This document shows, one piece after another, positions 48,049 to 56,481 of a DNA stretch of 64,000 nucleotides (position 1 is the stretch's first letter; every line of letters begins with the position of its first letter). The notes below the pieces were generated by a model. That model was not told where the DNA came from. It saw only the letters and a program-made list of their open reading frames with translations, and did not search any database. The DNA lies in NCBI RefSeq assembly GCF_963677155.1, contig NZ_OY781884.1, positions 2,744,134 to 2,808,133 on the forward strand. The letters are read 5' to 3'. Made by a program: the position numbers and the translations under genes. Origin of the DNA: an uncultured Draconibacterium sp. (lineage in GTDB: Bacteria > Bacteroidota > Bacteroidia > Bacteroidales > Prolixibacteraceae).

Positions 48049-50280
48049 ATGAAAAGATATTTAAATAACATTTTACTTCTGCTGCCAATATTATTCGGCT
48101 TTATGGCTTGCACGAATAGCAAAAGTAACCTGCCATCATCGCCTGAAGAGGGGTTGATTCAACGAATATTGCCTGAGTATGCTTCCCATTTTGTGGTAGA
48201 AATGGATAGTGTCGGCAGCGATGACTGGTTTGAAATTGAGTCGGTAAACAACAAAATTGTTTTGCGCGGTAACAACGGGGTTTCCATTGCATCGGCATTG
48301 TATTACTACTTAAAAGAATACGCCAATTGCCAGATTACCTGGAACGGCACAAACCTGAATCTTCCGGAAGAACTTCCAACAGTTCCTGAAAAGGTTCATA
48401 AAGATAGCCCTTACGAATACCGTTACTACTTAAACTATTGCACGTTTAATTACAGCATGAGCTGGTGGGATTGGAAGCGTTGGGAAAAAGAAATCGACTG
48501 GATGGCTTTACACGGTATTAACATGCCTCTGGCCATTACCGGCGAAGAGTACATTTGGGATCAGGTATATCGTTCGTTTGGTTTTACCGACGAAGATCTT
48601 GATCCGTTTTTTAGCGGGCCTTCCTATTTTTCGTGGTTTTGGATGGGAAACCTCGATGGTTGGGGTGGCCCATTACCAATGAGCTGGAAAGAAAGCCACC
48701 GCGATTTGCAGCAGAAAATACTTCAGCGCCAACGCGAACTGGGAATGAAACCTGTTCTTCCGGCATTTACGGGGCATGTACCCGCATCGTTTAAAAAACA
48801 TTTTCCCGATGCCAACCTCAAACAAACCAACTGGGGAAACGACTTTGAAGACACTTTTATTCTGGATGCCGACGATCCGCTTTTTGCCGAAATCGGAAAA
48901 AAATTTCTGGAAGTTCAAAAGGAGATATACGGAACCGATCACCTGTATTCGGCCGATACCTTTAACGAAAATGAACCGCCTTCTGACGACCCCCAGTACT
49001 TATCGGAACTAAGCAGCAAAGTTTTTGAGGGAATGAAAGCGGCCGACCCCGATGCTGTTTGGGTTATGCAGGGCTGGTTGTTTTACAGTCACCGCGACTT
49101 CTGGAAAGAACCACAAATAAAAGGTTTACTGGGCGCTGTTCCTGATGACCGGATGATTATTTTGGATTTGGCCTCAGAGATTGAACCGATTTGGAAATGC
49201 ACCGAAGCATTTTACGGCAAACAGTGGATTTGGAACATGCTTCACAACTTCGGCGGAAACATAAGCATGTTTGGCCGTATCGAGAACGTGGCGACTCATC
49301 CTGCTGAAGCTTTAAATGATTCTACTTCTGGGAAAATGAAAGGAATTGGTTTAACCATGGAGGGCATTGAACAGAACCCGGTTTTGTATGAATTAATGAC
49401 GGACAATACCTGGCGAAATACACCGATTGACCTAAAAGAATGGTTGAAAAGTTACATCGAAAACCGCTACGGAGAAACTAATAACGAGCTTGAAAAAGCC
49501 TGGGATATTTTGGTTGAAACTGCCTATAATGGCAAAACAATACGCGATGGCGCTGAATCCATAATTGTGTCGCGCCCCACTTTTGAAGGTTACCGCCGTT
49601 GGGCGCGCACCAAACTAAATTATGCACCTGTAGATTTATTGCCAGCCTGGGATTTATTTGTAGAGCAAATCCCTGTATGTGGTCAGTCTGATGGATTTCA
49701 GTACGATTTGGTAGATCTCACTCGTCAGGTTTTGGCCAACTACGCTTTGCCGGTGCAACAGCAAATTACACTGGCTTACCAACGTAACAACAAAGAAGAT
49801 TTTGAAAAATACAGCACCGAATTCATTGAGTTAATCGACGATATGGACAGATTGTTGGCAACCCGCAAAGACTTTTTACTGGGCCCCTGGATTGCCGATG
49901 CCCGAAGTTGGGGAGAAACCGAAGAAGAAAAAGCGTTGTACGAACAGAATGCCCGCGATCTGATTACGCTTTGGGGCGGAGCCAACAACCGTTTGCACGA
50001 ATACAGCAATCGCCAGTGGAGCGGCTTGTTTAACGACTTTTATAAACCGCGTTGGGAACAGTTTTTTGCAGATGTAAAAGACGACTGGGGAGAATTTGAT
50101 CAAGATAAATTCGACGAAAAAATAAAACAGTGGGAGTGGAACTGGGTACTCGAACGTAAAGATTTTCCGGTGGAAGTCAGTGGTAGTTCTACCGAAATTG
50201 TAGCCGAATTACACCGGAAATACCGCGAACGAATTGCTCCGTTAACCGAAATACAACCCGAAATAAAATACAATTACTAG
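48049..50280 (+). CDS. GH89 family alpha-N-acetylglucosaminidase, lipoprotein
   Basis: The 743-residue enzyme resembles human lysosomal NAGLU over its whole length. It has an N-terminal GH20b-like domain (about 30-125), the TIM-barrel (about 125-460) and a helical C-terminus. The likely acid/base Glu is in DTFNENEPPSDDP and the nucleophile Glu in TMEGIEQNP. Other family stretches are YRYYLNYCTFNYSMSWWDW and WMALHGINMPLA. It removes terminal alpha-GlcNAc. The signal peptide ends in FMAC, so it is a lipoprotein. The start is the ATG at 48049 (MKRYLNNILL); the longer frame overlaps GH92. It is 2 bp from the HGSNAT/NagX-like gene. Confidence 0.95.
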   Translation: MKRYLNNILLLLPILFGFMACTNSKSNLPSSPEEGLIQRILPEYASHFVVEMDSVGSDDWFEIESVNNKIVLRGNNGVSIASALYYYLKEYANCQITWNGTNLNLPEELPTVPEKVHKDSPYEYRYYLNYCTFNYSMSWWDWKRWEKEIDWMALHGINMPLAITGEEYIWDQVYRSFGFTDEDLDPFFSGPSYFSWFWMGNLDGWGGPLPMSWKESHRDLQQKILQRQRELGMKPVLPAFTGHVPASFKKHFPDANLKQTNWGNDFEDTFILDADDPLFAEIGKKFLEVQKEIYGTDHLYSADTFNENEPPSDDPQYLSELSSKVFEGMKAADPDAVWVMQGWLFYSHRDFWKEPQIKGLLGAVPDDRMIILDLASEIEPIWKCTEAFYGKQWIWNMLHNFGGNISMFGRIENVATHPAEALNDSTSGKMKGIGLTMEGIEQNPVLYELMTDNTWRNTPIDLKEWLKSYIENRYGETNNELEKAWDILVETAYNGKTIRDGAESIIVSRPTFEGYRRWARTKLNYAPVDLLPAWDLFVEQIPVCGQSDGFQYDLVDLTRQVLANYALPVQQQITLAYQRNNKEDFEKYSTEFIELIDDMDRLLATRKDFLLGPWIADARSWGETEEEKALYEQNARDLITLWGGANNRLHEYSNRQWSGLFNDFYKPRWEQFFADVKDDWGEFDQDKFDEKIKQWEWNWVLERKDFPVEVSGSSTEIVAELHRKYRERIAPLTEIQPEIKYNY

Positions 50281-50282
50281 TT

Positions 50283-51425
50283 ATGGAAAATAGCATTCAA
50301 AAAAAGCCCGAGCGCTTTCTATCGCTTGATGTTTTCAGAGGTTTAACCATTGCCTTAATGATTGTGGTTAACACGCCGGGAACAGGTGCACACCTTTATC
50401 CTTACCTGGTGCATGCTAAGTGGTTTGGCTTTACTCTGGCCGATTTGGTGTTTCCATCGTTCCTGTTTGCAATGGGAAATGCGATGAGCTTTTCGATGCT
50501 AAAGATGAAGAATATGCCGGCCGATAAGGTTTGGGCAAAAATTATAAAACGTACAGTAATTATCTTTCTTTTGGGGTACCTCATGTATTGGTTTCCGTTT
50601 TTTAAATTTGGCGCCGACGGGCATTTTATGTGGAAACCCATTGCCGAAACCCGAATAATGGGTGTTTTGCAACGAATAGCCTTGTGTTATTTCTTTGCTT
50701 CAGTTATTTTCTATTATCTCTCCGAGAAAGCAGCACTGATTATTTCGGGTATAATTTTGCTCGCCTATTGGGGGATTTTGTACATTTTTGGTGAACCGGG
50801 AACCTGGCTTGATATGGCAAATAACGCGGCATCAAAGTTCGATTTGTCGGTTTTAGGCCAGGGGCATATTTATAAAAAAGATAGCATTCCCTTCGATCCT
50901 GAAGGATTACTCAGCACTTTGCCTTCCATTGTAAATGTACTGTGTGGATATATGGCCGGAATTTTTATCCAGAAAAAAGGAAAATCATTCGAAGGTATTG
51001 CCAAACTATTAATGTTTGCCGTTGGAATGATTGCGCTGGCACATTGGTGGAACCTGGTTTTTCCGCTATCGAAAAAATTGTGGACAAGTTCTTTCGTACT
51101 TTACACCGTTGGCTGGGATTTGGCAATAATGGCCGTTTTGGTTTACGCTATCGAATTACGGAAACTAAAATACGGCGTTCAGTTTTTTAATGTTTTTGGG
51201 AAAAACCCACTGTTTATCTACCTATTCTCCGAGCTGTTTTATATTACACTTCGCATAATTCCTGTAAACAAAAATCAGGATGCTTTTGAGTGGGTAAGCG
51301 AACAGATCTTTCAGCAAATTTTCCCCGGACCTTTTGGTTCGTTTGTAACAGCCATTGCTTATGTTATGCTATGTTGGGCGCTCGGATGGTGGTTGGATAA
51401 AAAACGTATTTATATAAAAATATAG
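50283..51425 (+). CDS. HGSNAT/NagX-like multi-pass membrane protein (DUF1624/DUF5009)
   Basis: The 380-residue inner-membrane protein has about ten hydrophobic segments and the signature of the heparan-alpha-glucosaminide N-acetyltransferase family: SLDVFRGLTIALMIVVN and HAKWFGFTLADLVFPSFLF, in which His44 matches, by my recollection, the active-site histidine of human HGSNAT. HGSNAT acetylates terminal alpha-glucosamine across the lysosomal membrane so that NAGLU (GH89) can act. In bacteria, NagX-type members lie in GlcNAc or chitin loci and have been proposed as transporters. Here the gene starts 2 bp after the GH89 stop, so the two are almost certainly co-translated. Acetyl transfer or GlcNAc transport are both possible. 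Confidence 0.88.
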   Translation: MENSIQKKPERFLSLDVFRGLTIALMIVVNTPGTGAHLYPYLVHAKWFGFTLADLVFPSFLFAMGNAMSFSMLKMKNMPADKVWAKIIKRTVIIFLLGYLMYWFPFFKFGADGHFMWKPIAETRIMGVLQRIALCYFFASVIFYYLSEKAALIISGIILLAYWGILYIFGEPGTWLDMANNAASKFDLSVLGQGHIYKKDSIPFDPEGLLSTLPSIVNVLCGYMAGIFIQKKGKSFEGIAKLLMFAVGMIALAHWWNLVFPLSKKLWTSSFVLYTVGWDLAIMAVLVYAIELRKLKYGVQFFNVFGKNPLFIYLFSELFYITLRIIPVNKNQDAFEWVSEQIFQQIFPGPFGSFVTAIAYVMLCWALGWWLDKKRIYIKI

Positions 51426-51627
51426 TTGTTGGGCGATTGCTCACAGGAAACTGAGAATTCTAATCGGCAAAAGCAATCAATTTTAATAGAATGAAACGAA
51501 CATAAAATTACTCATTCAGAAATTACAAAAACAAGAATGAATAAATTTTATGTGAGTGCGACGGATGGAGTGGCTTCATCTGTCAAATTGGGATTTTTAA
51601 TTTATTAGGAAGTTTAATTTTATACAG

Positions 51628-53283
51628 ATGAAAATGACGAACAAGCTCTGTTTAAACACATATGCATTGTTGTTGGGGCTGCTGTTTTCAATACAAATAA
51701 ATGCACAAATTAAGGAGAGGGAAAGGCCTGAAAAATGGAATCAACTCGTTGAAGGAGGACGTTTTTTAGATCGTTTTATGCCCATTTCTCCGCTTGGAAA
51801 ATTGACAACACAGATCTGGGGTGCTCCGGGTGTTATTCCGCGTTATACCGATAACGGAATTGAAGACTCCGCCTGGTCGTATTGGGGAGGCAATATTTTA
51901 AAGGGCGACGATGGGAAATACCATTTGTTTGTTTGCCGCTGGCCCGAAAATTCGGCCAAAGGGCACGGAGAATGGCCAAACTCGGAAGTGGTACACGCAG
52001 TGGCCGATAACACAATGGGGCCTTTTAAGGTACACGAGGTAGTTGGAAAAGGGCATAACCCCGAAGCCTACCGCATGAAAGATGGGCGCTATATTATTTA
52101 TGTAATTGATGGTTACTATCTTGCCGATAGTATTAACGGCCCATGGAAAGCCGGGAAGTTTGAATTTAATCCGCGCGACAGAGAAATAATCGAAGGGCTT
52201 TCAAATCTGTCGTTTGTTCAGCGCGAAGACGGTTCGTTTGTAATGGTTTGTCGTGGTGGCGGAATCTGGGTGAGCCAGGATGGTGTTTCGCCCTGGCAAC
52301 AGGTAACTTCAAAACGGGTTTACCCCGATGTTGACGGCCGTTTTGAAGATCCGGTGATTTGGCGCGACAATGTACAATACAACCTGATTGTAAACGACTG
52401 GCTGGGGCGTATTGCTTTTTACCTGCGCTCGAAAGACGGAGTAACCTGGAAAGTTGATCCGGGTGAAGCATACATTCCCGGCATTGCGGTTTATACCGAC
52501 AGTACAAACGAAGACTGGTTTAAATACGAACGTATCAAGATTTTTCAGGATGACTTCCGTCGCCCTGTTCAGGCCAATTTTGCGGTAATCGACACCCTAA
52601 AAGGCGAAGACAAACCCAACGACAGACATAGCTCAAAAAATATTGGTATTCCTTTAAATAAAGGAGTTTTAATGACCATTCTCAATAAAAAGAAGATTGA
52701 CAAGGATACAAAAACTCTCCGCGTAAAAATAGAGGCAGAACCCGGTTTTAATCCACTAACCGATATTGATGTAAGTTCGCTGCATTTTGGCGCGCCCGAA
52801 GTGGTTAATTTTGGTGGTGGCTGCACGGCTTCTAGCACCGAACCGGATGGCGCTGATTTGATTGTGTCTTTTGACGCAAAAAACAACGGATTTAGAAACG
52901 ATAGTTTTGCCGCTAAGTTATTGGGAAAATACAAAAACGGGAAATTACTTTTAGGATACGCACGTTTGCCGTGGGTTGAATACATTGAACCAATTTTATC
53001 AGCACGTTTACCAGTGTTAAAGGTCAGCAATAACCTTGAAGTTGAAGTGGAAAACTTTGGGCAAATCTCTTCGAAAAAGGCAAACTTAAAAGTTGAACTG
53101 ATAAACGGACAGGAAACCGATGAAATTGCATCGGTAAAAATACCGGGCTTAAAACCATTCGAAAAAATAACGCTTGGCATGAAGTGCTCAACAATACCAA
53201 CGAAGGATGCACAGCTAAAAATAAGCATTACGTACAACGGAAAAACGATGGAGTCCTTAACGGGAACATTGAAGATGGACTAA
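51628..53283 (+). CDS. Secreted GH43-like five-bladed-propeller protein, probable glycosidase
   Basis: The 551-residue protein has a signal peptide (to about 26) and a propeller domain (about 60-330) of the GH43/GH117/GH130-like superfamily, visible as WSYWGGNILKGDDGKYHLFV, GHNPEAYRMKDGRYIIY, GLSNLSFVQREDGSFVM, and GRFEDPVIWRDNVQYNLIV with the EDP motif. The C-terminal part (about 350-550) is a beta-rich region resembling an accessory domain. The catalytic acids cannot be assigned with confidence, and I do not recognise the family number. Such proteins occur in Bacteroidota PULs that degrade complex acidic glycans. It lies 202 bp after the NagX-like gene, so it may have its own promoter. Confidence 0.72.
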   Translation: MKMTNKLCLNTYALLLGLLFSIQINAQIKERERPEKWNQLVEGGRFLDRFMPISPLGKLTTQIWGAPGVIPRYTDNGIEDSAWSYWGGNILKGDDGKYHLFVCRWPENSAKGHGEWPNSEVVHAVADNTMGPFKVHEVVGKGHNPEAYRMKDGRYIIYVIDGYYLADSINGPWKAGKFEFNPRDREIIEGLSNLSFVQREDGSFVMVCRGGGIWVSQDGVSPWQQVTSKRVYPDVDGRFEDPVIWRDNVQYNLIVNDWLGRIAFYLRSKDGVTWKVDPGEAYIPGIAVYTDSTNEDWFKYERIKIFQDDFRRPVQANFAVIDTLKGEDKPNDRHSSKNIGIPLNKGVLMTILNKKKIDKDTKTLRVKIEAEPGFNPLTDIDVSSLHFGAPEVVNFGGGCTASSTEPDGADLIVSFDAKNNGFRNDSFAAKLLGKYKNGKLLLGYARLPWVEYIEPILSARLPVLKVSNNLEVEVENFGQISSKKANLKVELINGQETDEIASVKIPGLKPFEKITLGMKCSTIPTKDAQLKISITYNGKTMESLTGTLKMD

Positions 53284-53430
53284 GAGGGATCGGACAGTTA
53301 GACGAAGCGCCAGCAAAAGTATTTAGCCTTTAAGGATTTGTAAATTAACTATTGCCTTTTCTGAAAAGCTAGTATTGTTGGTGTTTCTTCATTTTTACAA
53401 ATTTCATGAACTAAACAAAAATTAATCAGC

Positions 53431-56421
53431 ATGATAAAGACCACATATAATTTTCTTACAACTTGTCTTATTTACATGTGCTTGCTGGCTCATGCAAACG
53501 CGCAAAAAAAGCCTGAAGTAAGCAACTTTGAGATAGCAAACCCAAAGGTTGCAGTTCCTGTTTTTGTTGCTGAAGAAGAGGCAAAAGTAGTACATCTTGC
53601 TGCGGGGATGTTTGCAAACGATGTTGCTGATATTTCGGGGCAACTGCCTGAAATTATTCGCTCTGTTCCAAATACAAAACAGCAACTTATTATTGCAGGA
53701 ACAATTGGAAAAAGCGAGTGGATTGAAAAACTGGCTGCTGATAAAAAAATAGATACTTCTGCATTAATAGGGAAATGGGAAAGCTGGACAATAAAGAAGG
53801 TAGAACAGCCTTTTCCCGGAGTTAACCGGGCGCTGGTAGTTGTTGGCAGTGATCGCCGCGCCACAGCTTACGGCATTCTTGAATTGTCGCGAATGATGGG
53901 GGTTTCGCCCTGGAAGTGGTGGGCTGATACAACACCTCGAAAACAGGCGGGAATTAAACTCAATATCAGGGAAAAAACTTACGGTTCGCCATCGGTAAAA
54001 TACCGCGGCTTATTTATTAACGACGAAGACTGGGGGCTGCAACCCTGGGCTGCCAAAACTTTTGAACCCGAAACAGGAGATATTGGCCCTAAAACTTATG
54101 CAAAAATATTTGAACTGATGTTGCGCCTGAGGGCAAATACTTTGTGGCCCGCTATGCACGACTGTACTAAAGCTTTTTATACCATCCCCGGAAATGCGCA
54201 AATGGCCGACGATTATGCTATTGTTGTGGGGACGTCGCATTGCGAACCCATGCTTTGCAATATTAATGTTGAATGGAACAGTCAGGCGATGGGAGAATGG
54301 CGCTACGATGTGAATGCCAACACTATTCGCTCGGTATTTGAAGACCGTGCCCAACAAACTTCTGCCTTCGAAAGCATTTACACCATCGGAATGCGTGGGA
54401 AACACGACTCGCCGATGGATGCAAAGAACCTGACTAAAAACGATAGGATTAGGCTTTTGGAACATGTAATTGCTGACCAACGGAGTATTCTCGGAAACGA
54501 AAAGGAGACAGATGCAGCCGCTGTACCGCAGGTTTTTATTCCTTACAAGGAAGTGCTTGATTATTATCAGAATGGATTAGAGGTACCCGAAGACGTTACC
54601 CTGATGTGGACCGATGATAACTATGGCTATATCCGCCAGTTAAGCACACCCGAAGAGCGGAAACGACCGGGCGGAGCAGGCATATATTACCACGCTTCTT
54701 ATTGGGGGCGTCCGCACGATTATCTTTGGCTGAGTTCAGCAAACCCGATGCTGATTTGGGAAGAAATGTACAAAGCCTACCAATTAAATGCACGTAACAT
54801 GTGGGTGTTAAATTGTGGCGATATTAAACCGCTGGAATACAACATTGAGTTGTTTATGGATATGGCCTGGAACATGGATGTTTTTAACGGAACAATGGAT
54901 GTCCAAAATCATTTGAAAGAGTGGACAGGACAATTGTTTGGTGCCGAAAATCAGGATAAACTCACAGAATTATTGCTCGATTATTATCGGCTATGTTTTA
55001 TTCGTCGGCCTGAATTTATGGCCTGGAGCCAAACCGAACCTGTTACCAAACCAAAAGAAACCGGGCTTACACAAATCCGCTACGGAGATGAACTTAGCGA
55101 AAGACTCCGCGACTGGGAAAAGCTTTCAGCGAAGGTAGAAATGCTACAAAATGAAATTCCGGGCTATCGTCAGGATGCTTTTTATGAACTGGTGTATTAT
55201 CCGGTAAGCGGTGCATCGCTGATGAACCAGAAGTGGTTGTACCATTACAAAAACAACTGGGCTGCCCAACAGGGAAGAACCAGTGCCAGCGAATATGCGC
55301 GGCGTTCGGCAAAGGCATACGAACAAATAGAAACGGAAACTGAATACTTTAACACAGAACTTGTAAATGGCAAGTGGAAACACATAATGGACATGGCTCC
55401 GCGAAACCTGCCTGTTTTTTCAGAACCCTCGTTTTCGTTGCCTGCAAAACCGAAAAATACGGGGTTGGGATTAGCACTCGAAGGCTATGAAATGGAGGTA
55501 AATAAAGATATCCCGAACGCCCATTCGGATGTTTTCCCTGTTTTAAACAGCTTCCTCAAAGATTCGGTTTATGTCGATGTCTTTCTGAAAGGAGAAGGAG
55601 AGATTAACTGGAAAGCAGTTCCAAAAGCTGACTGGATTAACTTGTCAGTTACCAGTGGAAAATTAGCAACGCAACAGGCCGAAAAACGTTTGTGGGTAAA
55701 CATCGACTGGAACAAAGTTCCAAAAGCAAAAGATACACGTGAACCACCGCTTGGTCACGATTATCAGCTAATTCCGCCATCTTTTAAAGTAAACAGTTCT
55801 ATCGATTTTGTAACTGAAGATACTACCATAAGCATTGGCGTTTCTGTTTTTAATCCTGATATTCAGGAACTGGATGGTTTTAATGGTTTTGTTGAAGGTA
55901 ATGGTTATGTTTCGATTAATGCCGAAAACTTTACCAAAGCAAAAGCAGGGGAAGATGCTTCGTGGGAGATTTTTAGAGGCTTGGGGTATTCGGGGAATGT
56001 AGTTTCTGCGCTGCCCTACAATGCAAAATCGCTTAACGATTTAAGTGAAATAAAGAACCAGAGTCCGGTGCTCGAATACGATTTTTACACTTTCAATTCA
56101 GGTACGGTAGAGGTACGTGTTCAGGCTATTCCAACGCATCCTTTTTACGAGGGAAGAAGTGTGCGCTGTGCTGTCGCAATCGATGAGAATGAGCCGGTTA
56201 TTGTTGATTTTGAAACGGTTGGACGAAGTGAAGAATGGAAACAGAATGTGCTGAAAAATGCTGCTGTTAAGTCAGCTCAACAAGAAATTGACAACGCAGG
56301 AAAACACAAACTAAAAATTTGGATGGTTGATCCGGGCGTAATGCTCGACCAGATTTTAATCGATTTGGGCGGCTGGAAGGGAAGTTATGCTTTCCCGAAG
56401 GAAACCAAATGCAAAAACTGA
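53431..56421 (+). CDS. GH115 family alpha-glucuronidase
   Basis: The 996-residue enzyme has a signal peptide (to about 24) and the GH115 layout: an N-terminal domain (about 30-175), a TIM-barrel (about 185-500, KYRGLFINDEDWGLQPW, LMLRLRANTLWPAMHD, LMWTDDNYGYIRQL), a helical bundle (about 500-690) and C-terminal beta domains (about 700-990). GH115 enzymes remove alpha-linked glucuronate or 4-O-methyl-glucuronate from internal or terminal sites of xylans and arabinogalactans. It has no lipobox, so it is likely periplasmic. It is the last enzyme gene before the regulator, and defines the acidic nature of the substrate. Confidence 0.95.
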   Translation: MIKTTYNFLTTCLIYMCLLAHANAQKKPEVSNFEIANPKVAVPVFVAEEEAKVVHLAAGMFANDVADISGQLPEIIRSVPNTKQQLIIAGTIGKSEWIEKLAADKKIDTSALIGKWESWTIKKVEQPFPGVNRALVVVGSDRRATAYGILELSRMMGVSPWKWWADTTPRKQAGIKLNIREKTYGSPSVKYRGLFINDEDWGLQPWAAKTFEPETGDIGPKTYAKIFELMLRLRANTLWPAMHDCTKAFYTIPGNAQMADDYAIVVGTSHCEPMLCNINVEWNSQAMGEWRYDVNANTIRSVFEDRAQQTSAFESIYTIGMRGKHDSPMDAKNLTKNDRIRLLEHVIADQRSILGNEKETDAAAVPQVFIPYKEVLDYYQNGLEVPEDVTLMWTDDNYGYIRQLSTPEERKRPGGAGIYYHASYWGRPHDYLWLSSANPMLIWEEMYKAYQLNARNMWVLNCGDIKPLEYNIELFMDMAWNMDVFNGTMDVQNHLKEWTGQLFGAENQDKLTELLLDYYRLCFIRRPEFMAWSQTEPVTKPKETGLTQIRYGDELSERLRDWEKLSAKVEMLQNEIPGYRQDAFYELVYYPVSGASLMNQKWLYHYKNNWAAQQGRTSASEYARRSAKAYEQIETETEYFNTELVNGKWKHIMDMAPRNLPVFSEPSFSLPAKPKNTGLGLALEGYEMEVNKDIPNAHSDVFPVLNSFLKDSVYVDVFLKGEGEINWKAVPKADWINLSVTSGKLATQQAEKRLWVNIDWNKVPKAKDTREPPLGHDYQLIPPSFKVNSSIDFVTEDTTISIGVSVFNPDIQELDGFNGFVEGNGYVSINAENFTKAKAGEDASWEIFRGLGYSGNVVSALPYNAKSLNDLSEIKNQSPVLEYDFYTFNSGTVEVRVQAIPTHPFYEGRSVRCAVAIDENEPVIVDFETVGRSEEWKQNVLKNAAVKSAQQEIDNAGKHKLKIWMVDPGVMLDQILIDLGGWKGSYAFPKETKCKN

Positions 56422-56481
56422 AGAACAGCAAAATAAAAGCCCTATATTAGTATTTCATAGAAACAATCAGAATAGTATAAA

